Assembly: GCF_027257175.1 (NCBI RefSeq)
Contig: NZ_JAPFGD010000006.1
Span: 124,001 to 188,000, forward strand
Reading direction: 5' to 3'
DNA: 64,000 nt
Origin: Castellaniella sp. S9
GTDB lineage: Bacteria > Pseudomonadota > Gammaproteobacteria > Burkholderiales > Burkholderiaceae_B
Shown: positions 35,149 to 43,126 of the stretch, piece by piece
Layout of the letters: each line of letters opens with the position of its first letter
Numbering within the stretch: the first letter of the stretch is position 1
Notes under the pieces: model-generated
Told to the model about the DNA's origin: nothing
Seen by the model: the letters and a program-made list of their open reading frames with translations, nothing else
Database searches by the model: none
Translations under genes and position numbers: made by a program

Positions 35149-36216
35149 ATGTTTCCGAAGAATGCCTGGTACATCGCCTGTACCCCCGACGAACTCGCCG
35201 ACGGACCGCTGGGCCGCAGCTTGTGCGGCCAGCGGGTGGCCCTGTACCGCGGTGCCGGCGGTCAGGTGGCGGCGCTCGAGGATTTCTGTCCGCATCGCGG
35301 CGCCGCGCTGTCCCTGGGCCGTGTGGTGGGCGACAACCTGATGTGCGGCTACCACGGCCTGGTGATGGGCTGCGACGGCAAGACGGTGTCCATGCCCATG
35401 CAGCGCGTGGGCGGCTTCCCCTGTATCCGCAGCTATCCCGTGGTCGAGCGCCACGGTTTCGTCTGGCTGTGGCCCGGGGATGCGGCCCTGGCCGATGAGG
35501 CGGCGATCCCGGCGCTGCCATGGTCGGACAATCCGGAATGGGCCTTTGGCGGCGGCCTCTACCACATCGGTTGCGACTACCGGCTGATGGTGGACAACCT
35601 CATGGACCTGACGCACGAGGCCTATGTGCACGTCGGCAGCATCGGCCAGGACGAGATCGACGCCTCGCCGGTCAGGACGCGCATGGAGGGCGAGACCGTG
35701 GTCACCAGCCGGATCATGCAGAACGTCACCGCGCCGCCCTTCTGGCAGGATGCGATGCGGGCCAACGGCCTGGATCCCGATGCGCCCGTGGACCGCTGGC
35801 AGATTTCGCGCTTTACCGCGCCCAGCCACGTGCTGATCGACGTGGGTGTCGCGCTGGCGGGCAAGGGCGGGTTCGAGGCTGCGCCCGAATACAAGGCGTC
35901 GGCGGTGGTGGTCGATTTCATGACGCCCGAGACCGAGACCTCGCACTGGTATTTCTGGGGCATGGCGCGGCATTTCAAGCCCGAGGACGCGGCGCTCACC
36001 GCAACGATCCGCGAAGGGCAGGGGCGGATCTTCAGCCAGGACCTCGACGTGCTCGAGGCGCAGCAGCGCAACCTGCGGACCTTTCCCGACCGGCGCCTGC
36101 TGGCCCTGAACATCGATGCCGGCGGCGTGCAGGCGCGGCGCATCATCGATCGGCTCGTGCAGGCGGAAAAAACCATGACGACGGCCGCGGATGCCGCCGA
36201 GGCGCAGCTCGCCTGA
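35149..36216 (+). CDS. vanA: Vanillate O-demethylase oxygenase subunit
   Basis: Rieske non-heme iron oxygenase that converts vanillate to protocatechuate plus formaldehyde. The 355-residue protein has the Rieske ligands Cys47-x-His49 and Cys66-x2-His69 (EDFCPHRG...CGYHG), and the mononuclear iron site DNLMDLTHEAYVH with two His and nearby Asp. The ATG at 35149 sits behind AAGGAGAA. VanA gives a second, oxygen-dependent way to demethylate vanillate beside LigM. The reductase VanB follows. Confidence 0.93.
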   Translation: MFPKNAWYIACTPDELADGPLGRSLCGQRVALYRGAGGQVAALEDFCPHRGAALSLGRVVGDNLMCGYHGLVMGCDGKTVSMPMQRVGGFPCIRSYPVVERHGFVWLWPGDAALADEAAIPALPWSDNPEWAFGGGLYHIGCDYRLMVDNLMDLTHEAYVHVGSIGQDEIDASPVRTRMEGETVVTSRIMQNVTAPPFWQDAMRANGLDPDAPVDRWQISRFTAPSHVLIDVGVALAGKGGFEAAPEYKASAVVVDFMTPETETSHWYFWGMARHFKPEDAALTATIREGQGRIFSQDLDVLEAQQRNLRTFPDRRLLALNIDAGGVQARRIIDRLVQAEKTMTTAADAAEAQLA

Positions 36217-36235
36217 CGTATGCTTGACGTATACT
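36214..36235. repeat. Tandem 11-base repeat between vanA and vanB
   Basis: TGACGTATGCT is followed at once by TGACGTATACT (one mismatch). The GTATAC core and 11-base spacing resemble the double operator at 26814-26834 upstream of metF-purU-ligM. The repeat starts on the vanA stop codon. It may be a regulator site within the van operon; this is inference. Confidence 0.4.
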
Positions 36236-36291
36236 CGAGGCGCCCGGACGACGGCGCGCCGCGCGATTCCCACATACAGGTTGCCTTCGAC

Positions 36292-37251
36292 ATGCAAGAA
36301 TTGTCCGTCAGAGTCGCCGACAAGCGCCGCGAGGCGCAGGACGTCGTCAGCCTCGAGCTGGTCGACGCCCAAGGCGCGCCGCTGCCTGCCTTCACGGCGG
36401 GCGCGCATATCGACGTGCATCTGCCCGGCGGGCTGATCCGCCAATATTCCCTGTTGAACGATTCCGCCGAACGCACGCGCTACCGGATCGGCGTACTGCG
36501 CGAGGCCGCCTCCCGCGGCGGCTCGCTTGTCGTGCACGACCGCATCGAGGTGGGCGACGTCCTGCGCATCAGCGAGCCGCGCAACCGCTTCGCCCTGCAG
36601 GCGGCGCCGCGCAGCCTGCTGCTGGCCGGCGGCATCGGCGTGACGCCGATCCTGTGCATGGCCCGCCAACTGCACGCGGCGGGCGCCGATTTCGAGTTTC
36701 ATTACAGTTGCCGCACCCGGGCGCGCGCCGCGTTCCTCGATGACATCGGCGGCTCCGCGCTGGCCGCGCGTACGCGGCTGCATTTCGACGACGAGCCTGA
36801 CACGGCGCTGGACGCGCCGGCCCTGCTGGCCTCGGCCGGCGCGGACACCCACGTGTACGTGTGCGGGCCGGCGGGTTTCATCGATCATGTCGTCGCCCTT
36901 GCCCGGGCGGCCGGGTTCGAGGACTCGCGCATTCACTTCGAGCGCTTCGCCGCCTCCGAACCGGTGGCGCCGGTCCAGGGCGACCAGGCCTTCCAGGTCC
37001 GGTTGGCCAGCACCGGCGAGGTCTTCGACATCCCGGCCGACGAGCCGGTGACCAAGGCCCTCGACCGGCACGGGGTCTTCATCCCGGTGTCTTGCGAGGA
37101 AGGCATTTGCGGCACGTGCCTGACCGGCGTGGTCGAGGGCGACCCGGACCACCGCGACAGCTATCTGACCGATGAGGAGCATGCGGCAAACGACCAGTTC
37201 ACCCCGTGCTGTTCCCGCTCGAAAACCCCGATGCTGGTCATCGACCTCTAG
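36292..37251 (+). CDS. vanB: Vanillate O-demethylase reductase subunit
   Basis: Delivers electrons from NAD(P)H to VanA. The 319-residue protein has an N-terminal flavin domain (RQYSLLND flavin-binding motif near residue 52), an NAD domain (LLAGGIGVTPILCMARQL), and a C-terminal plant-type [2Fe-2S] ferredoxin domain with CEEGICGTC and a final Cys in FTPCCSRSK. The ATG at 36292 gives typical VanB length; an upstream ATG at 36220 lies inside a tandem repeat and has no ribosome-binding site. A binding-protein gene follows 39 bases later. Confidence 0.92.
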   Translation: MQELSVRVADKRREAQDVVSLELVDAQGAPLPAFTAGAHIDVHLPGGLIRQYSLLNDSAERTRYRIGVLREAASRGGSLVVHDRIEVGDVLRISEPRNRFALQAAPRSLLLAGGIGVTPILCMARQLHAAGADFEFHYSCRTRARAAFLDDIGGSALAARTRLHFDDEPDTALDAPALLASAGADTHVYVCGPAGFIDHVVALARAAGFEDSRIHFERFAASEPVAPVQGDQAFQVRLASTGEVFDIPADEPVTKALDRHGVFIPVSCEEGICGTCLTGVVEGDPDHRDSYLTDEEHAANDQFTPCCSRSKTPMLVIDL

Positions 37252-37290
37252 TCCGGCGCATGCGCGCTTTCCAAAACCAAGGAGACAAGC

Positions 37291-38460
37291 TTGAAATTCA
37301 ATCTACTGAAGACGCTGGCAGCCTTTGCGCTGGCCGGCGGCGCGCTCGGCGCGGCCCAGGCGCAGGACCTGAAGATCGGCATGATCGTGCCGTTGTCGGG
37401 GCCCTTCGCCTCGACGGGCCAGCAGATGATGAACGGCGCGCAGCTCTATCTGAAAGAGCATGGCGACACGGTGGCCGGCCGCAAGGTCGTGCTGATCGCC
37501 AAGGACGACACCGGCGTCAATCCGGCCATCAGCAAGCGCCAGGCGCAGGAACTGCTGATCAAGGACAAGGTCGACCTGTTCGCGGGCTTTGGCCTGACCC
37601 CCGCGGCCTTCGCCGTCGCGCCGCTGGCCACCGAGGCCAAGGTGCCGATGGTGGTGCTCAATGCCGCCACCTCCTCGATCACCACCAAGTCCGACTACGT
37701 CGTGCGCACGTCGATGACCCTGCCGCAGGTGTCCGCGCCCATGGCGACCTGGGCGGCCCAGAACGGCATCAAGAAGGTCTACACCATCACGGCCGATTAC
37801 GGCCCGGGCCATGATGCGGCGGCGCAGTTCAAAAAGACCTTCACCGCCGCGGGCGGCGAAGTCATCGGCGAATTGCATACGCCGATGACCAAGCCCGACT
37901 TCGCGCCCTTCCTGCAAAAGATCAAGGACGCGGCCCCCGATGCGCTGTTCCTGTTCGTGCCCAACGGCGACCAGGGCGTGGCCTTCGCCAAGGGCTATAA
38001 GGAACGCGGCCTGGACGAGGCCGGGATCAAGCTGCTGGCCACCGGCGACGTGGTGACCGAGGACGTGCTCGAGGCCATGGGCGACAACGCCGTCGGGATG
38101 ATCACGTCCTTCCATTATTCCGAGGCGCATGACTCGCCCGAGAACAAGGCCTTCGTGGCGGCCTATACCCAGGCCTATCCGGGCGTGCGACCCAATATGG
38201 TCGGCGCCGCCTCCTACGACGGGATGCACCTGATCTACGAGGCACTGAAAAAGACCGGCGGCGATGCCGGCGGCGAGGCGTTCATGGCGGCGGTCAAGGG
38301 CATGAGCTGGATGAGCCCGCGCGGCCCGGTCTCGATCGATCCGGCCACGCGCGACATCGTGCAGAACGTCTACATCCGCAAGGTCGAGCGCGTCGACGGC
38401 GTGCTGCAGAACGTCGAGTTCGACAAGATCGCCGACTTCAAAGACCCCGGCAAAGAGTAG
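37291..38460 (+). CDS. ABC transporter periplasmic binding protein 3 (LivJ-like, type I)
   Basis: A 389-residue exported binding protein starting at TTG 37291 behind AAGGAG, the same start usage as binding protein 2. The signal peptide ends at about AQAQ (residue 24-25), followed by DLKIGMIVPLSGPFASTG and the usual fold signatures. It ends the vanA-vanB unit, so vanillate or a related methoxy acid is the likely ligand. Large parts are nearly identical to binding protein 2. It has no permease beside it and probably docks on the LivHMGF importer. Confidence 0.88.
   Translation: MKFNLLKTLAAFALAGGALGAAQAQDLKIGMIVPLSGPFASTGQQMMNGAQLYLKEHGDTVAGRKVVLIAKDDTGVNPAISKRQAQELLIKDKVDLFAGFGLTPAAFAVAPLATEAKVPMVVLNAATSSITTKSDYVVRTSMTLPQVSAPMATWAAQNGIKKVYTITADYGPGHDAAAQFKKTFTAAGGEVIGELHTPMTKPDFAPFLQKIKDAAPDALFLFVPNGDQGVAFAKGYKERGLDEAGIKLLATGDVVTEDVLEAMGDNAVGMITSFHYSEAHDSPENKAFVAAYTQAYPGVRPNMVGAASYDGMHLIYEALKKTGGDAGGEAFMAAVKGMSWMSPRGPVSIDPATRDIVQNVYIRKVERVDGVLQNVEFDKIADFKDPGKE
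38215..38417 (+). repeat. Near-identical 203-base segment shared with binding protein 2
   Basis: Partner of 31178-31380; only one base differs across 203. Together they mark a recent sequence exchange between the two binding-protein genes. Confidence 0.85.
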
Positions 38461-38507
38461 GCTTTGCCGCCTCGGGCGGTATTCATGTCGTAACATCGTC
38501 TCGCAAC

Positions 38508-38548
38508 AAAACAGCACACCCGGTTAGCAGCCGGGTGTGCTGCATTTT
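38508..38548 (+). terminator. Rho-independent terminator after vanAB-binding protein 3
   Basis: A perfect 11-base-pair stem (AGCACACCCGG / CCGGGTGTGCT) with a 7-base loop is preceded by AAAAC and followed by GCATTTT. This is a convincing end to the van operon, 50 bases after the stop. Confidence 0.85.
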
Positions 38549-38577
38549 GGGGCTGCGATTTGCTTTCCATAGCGGTC

Positions 38578-38643
38578 CGGCATAGCTGCTAGTCCCCAAG
38601 GCCGGCTTAACAATTGGTGGGCTTGTCCGCATAATGATTCGAT
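38578..38643 (+). promoter_or_regulatory. LysR-type activator site and promoter of the aldo/keto reductase operon
   Basis: The 16-base motif CGGCATAGCTGCTAGT (38578-38593) recurs with one mismatch upstream of galD (43061-43076). It is followed by TTAACA (38607-38612), a 17-base spacer and CATAAT (38630-38635). The start codon is only 8 bases after the -10, so the mRNA should be nearly leaderless. Motif-to-ATG distance is 66 bases, the same as at galD. Confidence 0.7.
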
Positions 38644-39645
38644 ATGACGACATTACGTAAAATCGCCGACCTCGAGGTCTTTCCGATCGGCCTCGGATGC
38701 ATGAGCCTGAGCCATGGCTACGGCCCGTCCGCCGATCCGGCCCAGGCCGAGGCGCTGCTGCTGGGTGCGCTGGACCGCGGCGTGACGCTGTTCGATACCG
38801 CTGCTTTGTATGGGTTCGGCCACAACGAGGAATTGCTGGGCCGGGTGCTGGCGCCGCACCGCAGCCGCTACGTGCTGGCCAGCAAATGCGGGATCTTCCG
38901 CGAGGATGGCAAGCGGCGCATCGACGGCCGGCCGGACACCTTGCGCCGCACCTGCGAGGAGGCCCTCAGCCGTCTGCGCACCGACGTGATCGACCTCTAT
39001 TATCTGCACCGGTGGGATAAATCCGTCCCTATCGAGGACAGTGTCGGGGCGCTGGCCGAACTGGCGCAGGCCGGCAAGATCCGCCACATCGGCCTGTCCG
39101 AGGTGTCCGCCCAGACCTTGCGCCGGGCGCATGCCGTGCATCCGGTGGCCGCCGTGCAGAGCGAATATTCCCTCTGGACGCGCAATCCCGAGATCGCGGT
39201 CCTCGCCGCCTGCCGCGAGATCGGCGCGGCGTTCGTTCCCTACAGTCCCCTGGCGCGCGCGTTCCTGGCCGACGGCCTGCCGGATCCGGCCGTGCTCGAC
39301 GAGGGCGATCTGCGCCGGCGCATGCCGCGTTTCCAGCCCGAGGCCTACACCCGCAACCTGCGCCTGCTCGAGCCCTACCGCCGGATCGCTGCCCGCGTGG
39401 GGTGTTCGCCCGCCCAGTTGGCGCTGGCGTGGCTGTTGCACCAGGGTGAGGACATCATCCCGATTCCCGGCACGACCCGCCTCCATCACCTGGCGGACAA
39501 CCTGGGCGCGGCCGACATCGTGCTCGACGAGGCCACGCTGGCCGAGCTCGACGCCCTGATCAACGATCGCACGGTCGAGGGCGCGCGCCACGGCGCGGCG
39601 AATATCGCCGAGGTCGACACCGAATCGTTTCAAGGAGCACCGTGA
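38644..39645 (+). CDS. Aldo/keto reductase
   Basis: A 333-residue NAD(P)H-dependent oxidoreductase with TIM-barrel fold. Catalytic tetrad residues are visible: Asp and Tyr in FDTAALYG, Lys in LASKCG, His in YYLHRWD. The C-terminal cofactor-binding part includes IPIPGTTRLHHL. It is not a known core enzyme of protocatechuate 4,5-cleavage, but it shares a LysR-type promoter with galD and is translationally coupled to a DUF1932 dehydrogenase, so a side reaction on an aldehyde or keto intermediate is plausible. The ATG lies 8 bases after the -10, suggesting a leaderless transcript. Confidence 0.87.
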   Translation: MTTLRKIADLEVFPIGLGCMSLSHGYGPSADPAQAEALLLGALDRGVTLFDTAALYGFGHNEELLGRVLAPHRSRYVLASKCGIFREDGKRRIDGRPDTLRRTCEEALSRLRTDVIDLYYLHRWDKSVPIEDSVGALAELAQAGKIRHIGLSEVSAQTLRRAHAVHPVAAVQSEYSLWTRNPEIAVLAACREIGAAFVPYSPLARAFLADGLPDPAVLDEGDLRRRMPRFQPEAYTRNLRLLEPYRRIAARVGCSPAQLALAWLLHQGEDIIPIPGTTRLHHLADNLGAADIVLDEATLAELDALINDRTVEGARHGAANIAEVDTESFQGAP

Positions 39646-40541
39646 TGCAAAGCATGAATCTGGGTTTGATGGGCTATGGCGAGGTCGGCGGCATATTCTG
39701 CGCCGGGCTGAAGGACCAGGCGGCCAGCGTGCAGGCCTGGGACATCAAGCTCGCCGCCGACGGCGCGGGCGCGCCGCTGAGGGCTCGCGCCGAGCACGAC
39801 GGCGTGCCGCTGTGCGGCTCGGCGGCCGAACTGTGCAGCCGCAGCGACCTCATCATGTCCGCGGTGACCGCCTCGAGCACCGTCGACGTGGCCCGCGAAG
39901 TCGCGCGCCACATCCGGCCGGGCACCGTCTTCCTCGACCTGAATTCCGCCTCGCCGGGCGCCAAGCGCGAGGCCGCCGCCCTGATCGAGGCGGCCGCCGG
40001 CCTGTACGTCGAGGCGGGGGTCATGACTTCCGTGCCGCCCTACGGCATCCGGGTGCCCATGCTGCTGGGCGGATCCCATGCCGAATCCCTGGCTGCGCGC
40101 CTGCGCGACGCCGGCATGGATGCGACCGCCGTGTCGCCCGAACTGGGGGTGGCCTCGGCGATCAAGATGTGCCGCAGCGTCATGATCAAGGGCCTCGAGG
40201 CCCTGGTGATCGAAAGCTACACCGCCGCGCGGGCCTACGGTGTCGAGGATCACGTGCTGCCGACGCTGCAGGAAACCTTCCCCTCGATCGATTGGTCCGG
40301 GCAGGGCGCTTATTTCTATAGCCGTGTCGTCCAGCACGGACGCCGGCGCGCCGAGGAAATGCGCGAGGTGGCCAACACGGTGCGCGAGGCGGGGTTCGAA
40401 CCATTCATGGCCAGCGCGACCGCGGCCAAGCAGGATTGGGTGGCCGGCCTGGCCGCCGAGGGCCTGTTCGCCGACGTCGACAAGGCCGGCGGCTGGCAGG
40501 CGTATGCCGATCGGCTGATCGCGCACGCAAAGGGCCGATAA
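39645..40541 (+). CDS. NAD(P)-dependent dehydrogenase with DUF1932 C-terminal domain
   Basis: A 298-residue protein of the beta-hydroxyacid dehydrogenase / 6-phosphogluconate dehydrogenase-like group. The N-terminal Rossmann motif is GLMGYGEVGG, and the C-terminal DUF1932 domain contains KMCRSVMIKGLEALVIES. The ATG overlaps the aldo/keto reductase stop (TGATG) behind AAGGAG; a GTG 3 bases earlier is also possible. The substrate is not known. Coupling to the reductase suggests they act on the same or successive compounds. A chemoreceptor gene follows after 24 bases. Confidence 0.84.
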   Translation: MQSMNLGLMGYGEVGGIFCAGLKDQAASVQAWDIKLAADGAGAPLRARAEHDGVPLCGSAAELCSRSDLIMSAVTASSTVDVAREVARHIRPGTVFLDLNSASPGAKREAAALIEAAAGLYVEAGVMTSVPPYGIRVPMLLGGSHAESLAARLRDAGMDATAVSPELGVASAIKMCRSVMIKGLEALVIESYTAARAYGVEDHVLPTLQETFPSIDWSGQGAYFYSRVVQHGRRRAEEMREVANTVREAGFEPFMASATAAKQDWVAGLAAEGLFADVDKAGGWQAYADRLIAHAKGR

Positions 40542-40565
40542 AAAGGCCTGCGCGAAGGGGGGGAA

Positions 40566-42155
40566 ATGAGCGAAGACCTGCATGTCAGCGGCCGGGAATA
40601 TGTGCTGCGCGAGGGCGAGACCATCGTGCTGGCGACCGATCTCGAAGGCCGCATCACCTATGTCAACGAGGACTTCCTGCGCATCAGCGGGCACGAGCCC
40701 GCCGAGGTGATCGGCGCCCAGCAGAGCATCCTGCGCCATCCCGAGATGCCGCGCGAGCCCTTTGCCGACCTGATGCGCACGGTGAGGCGCGGCAAATCCT
40801 GGTCGGGGTTGATGAAGAACCGCTGCAAAAACGGGGATCACTACTGGGTCGACATCCAGGCGGCGCCGATTTTCCAGGACGGCCAGGTCGCGGGCTTCAC
40901 CTCCATCCGCACGCGACCGTCACGCGACCAGGTCGAGGCGGCCGAGCAGGCCTACCGGGCCATGGCCGAGGGGCGGCGCGGGGTCCGCATCCGCGAGGGC
41001 GCGATCTCGACGGCGGGTCCGTTGACGCGCCTCCTGGGCGCCATGGCGGGCATATCCTTGCGCGCCCGGGTGGCGGTGCAGGCCGTGGTCGGCGCGGGCC
41101 TGTTCGCGGCGCTCGGCGTCCTGGGCGCCGGCAGCCCGCCGGCCCTTGGGCTGGCGGCCGCCGGTGCCGCCTGGGCCTTGTTCGGCGGGCTGGCGCTGTA
41201 TCGCCCGATGGCCGGCGCCATGCGCCACATGCGCGCCGACATCGAGCGCATCAGTTCCGGCGACTTGTCCGGGCGGGTCCGTGTCGACGGGGCGGCCGAA
41301 CTCTCGAACCTCGCCCACGGCCTGCGCATCCTGCAGATCAACATGAAACTGCTGATCGTGCGCATCAAGGAATCCGCCTCGATCGTCGTCCATGGCGTGC
41401 GCGAGATCGCCCAGGGCAATGACGACCTGTCGCGGCGTACCGATACCCAGGCAAGCTCCCTCGAGGAAACCGCGGCCTCGATCGAACAGCTCGCCAGCAC
41501 CGTCAAGCAAAACGCCGCCCATGCCGGCCAGGCCAGCGAACTCGCCTCGGGTTCCGAGCAGCAGGTCTCGCAAAGCGAGTCCTCGATGCGCAGGGCGGTC
41601 GACACCATGACGCGCATCCAGGACAGCGCGCGCCGGGTGGCCGACATCTCGGGTGTCATCAACAGCATCGCCTTTCAGACCAACATCCTGGCGCTGAACG
41701 CGGCTGTCGAGGCGGCGCGGGCGGGCGAGGAGGGGCGGGGCTTCGCCGTGGTCGCCGCCGAGGTCCGCAACCTCGCCCAGCGCACGGGCGAGGCGGCGCG
41801 CGAGATCGAAACCCTGATCAGCCAGTCGGTGCAGGCCATCGGCGAGGGGGCCGACATGGTCGGCGAGGCGGGCCGGATCTCGGGCCAGGCGCGCGAGGCC
41901 GTGCAGCAGTTCGTCGCCATCGTCCACGAGATCGCGCTGGCCAGCCAGGAGCAAGGGCAGGGCATCGAGCAGGTCAACCTCGCGATGACCGAGATCGACG
42001 GTGCGACCCGCAGCAATGCCGCGCTGGTGGCCCAGGCCGCGGCGGCGGCGGGCAATATCCGCCATCAGGCGGAAAAGCTCGGCGCGCTGGTCAATTCGTT
42101 CAGGCTGTTTGAATCATCGTCGGCGGATAGACTTGCCGCGCCGTCTCGCGGATAA
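40566..42155 (+). CDS. Aer-like PAS-domain methyl-accepting chemotaxis protein
   Basis: A 529-residue chemoreceptor. The N-terminal PAS domain (about residues 10-115, with [15 protein letters not shown] and [14 protein letters not shown]) resembles the FAD-binding PAS of Aer energy sensors. Two short hydrophobic segments (about 155-215) anchor it without a periplasmic domain, followed by a HAMP region and the cytosolic signalling domain with the conserved hairpin tip ([20 protein letters not shown]). No CheR-docking pentapeptide is seen at the C-terminus. Placed 24 bases after the DUF1932 gene, it would tie motility to respiration of the aromatic substrate. Its end overlaps the convergent lysR by 56 bases. 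Confidence 0.92.
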   Translation: MSEDLHVSGREYVLREGETIVLATDLEGRITYVNEDFLRISGHEPAEVIGAQQSILRHPEMPREPFADLMRTVRRGKSWSGLMKNRCKNGDHYWVDIQAAPIFQDGQVAGFTSIRTRPSRDQVEAAEQAYRAMAEGRRGVRIREGAISTAGPLTRLLGAMAGISLRARVAVQAVVGAGLFAALGVLGAGSPPALGLAAAGAAWALFGGLALYRPMAGAMRHMRADIERISSGDLSGRVRVDGAAELSNLAHGLRILQINMKLLIVRIKESASIVVHGVREIAQGNDDLSRRTDTQASSLEETAASIEQLASTVKQNAAHAGQASELASGSEQQVSQSESSMRRAVDTMTRIQDSARRVADISGVINSIAFQTNILALNAAVEAARAGEEGRGFAVVAAEVRNLAQRTGEAAREIETLISQSVQAIGEGADMVGEAGRISGQAREAVQQFVAIVHEIALASQEQGQGIEQVNLAMTEIDGATRSNAALVAQAAAAAGNIRHQAEKLGALVNSFRLFESSSADRLAAPSRG

Positions 42156-43014
42156 GGCCCAGCATCGCGTTTTGCGTCAGGGTCGTGATGCGGCCCGATG
42201 CCGTGGCCATGCACAAGCGGCTGATCAGTTGCGGCCGCACGATGGGACGGATGTGATAGAGCTCGGGGCGGGCCGAGGTCAGCACCGCGTGCTCGGTCAG
42301 CACCGCATAGCCCGCGCCGTCCGCCACCAGGTCCAGGATCGCCGGCACACCGTCGATCTCCAGGCGGATATTGGGCTTGTGGCCGATGGCCGACATCTCG
42401 GCCTCGAGCAGCATCCGGATCGTGTGCGGACGGTTGGGAATCACCAGCGGGATGTGGGTCAGCGACTCCAGCGCCATGGGTTTGTCCGAGGGGTGGGGAC
42501 CGCGCGGCCCCACCAGGTACAGCGACTCGCAGGTCAGCGGGGCGATGTCCAGTTCTGCCGAGGGGCTGGGGTTATAGAGCAGGGCGATGTCCAGGCGGCC
42601 CGCCAGCAGCCATTCCTGCATGACGAAGGACAGCCCTTCGCTGATCGACAGCGAGGCGTTGGGCAGGTGTTTGCGCGCCTTGCGTGTCAGGCGCACCGTC
42701 ATCATTTTTGATGCGCTGGGCGCGATCCCCAGGGCGACCCGCCCGGCCAGCGCGCCCTGTACACGGCCCAGGTCCTCCTTGGCGCGCTCGACCTGGTGCA
42801 GGATGCCCCGGCAGTGCTCGAGCAGGAGCTTGCCGGCCTCGGTGGTGGTCACCCCGCGGCCGTTGCGATTGAGGAGGTTCTGCCGCAACTCGACCTCGAG
42901 CATCCGCACCTGCCGGCTGAGGGCCGGCTGCGCGATGTTGAGGGCGCGGGAGGCTTGAGTGAAGCTGCCCAGCTCGGCCACCCGGAGAAAATATTCGAGT
43001 TGCTTGAGGTCCAT
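42100..43014 (-). CDS. LysR-family transcriptional regulator
   Basis: A 304-residue regulator with N-terminal helix-turn-helix ([20 protein letters not shown]) and C-terminal two-lobed inducer-binding domain. It is divergent from the galD-ligJKIABC operon. The repeated motif at 43061 and 38578 suggests it activates both that operon and the aldo/keto reductase unit. LigR-type regulators in Sphingobium play the same role for the protocatechuate 4,5-cleavage genes and answer to protocatechuate or gallate; the inducer here is not known. Its 3' end lies inside the chemoreceptor gene on the other strand. Confidence 0.9.
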   Translation of the reverse strand: MDLKQLEYFLRVAELGSFTQASRALNIAQPALSRQVRMLEVELRQNLLNRNGRGVTTTEAGKLLLEHCRGILHQVERAKEDLGRVQGALAGRVALGIAPSASKMMTVRLTRKARKHLPNASLSISEGLSFVMQEWLLAGRLDIALLYNPSPSAELDIAPLTCESLYLVGPRGPHPSDKPMALESLTHIPLVIPNRPHTIRMLLEAEMSAIGHKPNIRLEIDGVPAILDLVADGAGYAVLTEHAVLTSARPELYHIRPIVRPQLISRLCMATASGRITTLTQNAMLGLIRETARQVYPPTMIQTA

Positions 43015-43060
43015 ATCATCTGTCTATGAACGGCATGATCTGCGGCGTATCATAACATCT

Positions 43061-43126
43061 CGGCATAGCTGATAGTGAGTAACAGGCCTTATCCGAATGT
43101 CTGCTTGCGCCCATAATGGCCTCATC
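43061..43126 (+). promoter_or_regulatory. LysR-type activator site and promoter of the galD-lig operon
   Basis: CGGCATAGCTGATAGT (43061-43076) matches the site at 38578-38593 at 15 of 16 bases. A CATAAT box (43112-43117) lies 9 bases before the galD ATG at 43127; the -35 region (TTATCC, 43089-43094) is poor, in keeping with activation. The predicted mRNA would carry only about 2-4 bases of leader. Confidence 0.68.
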
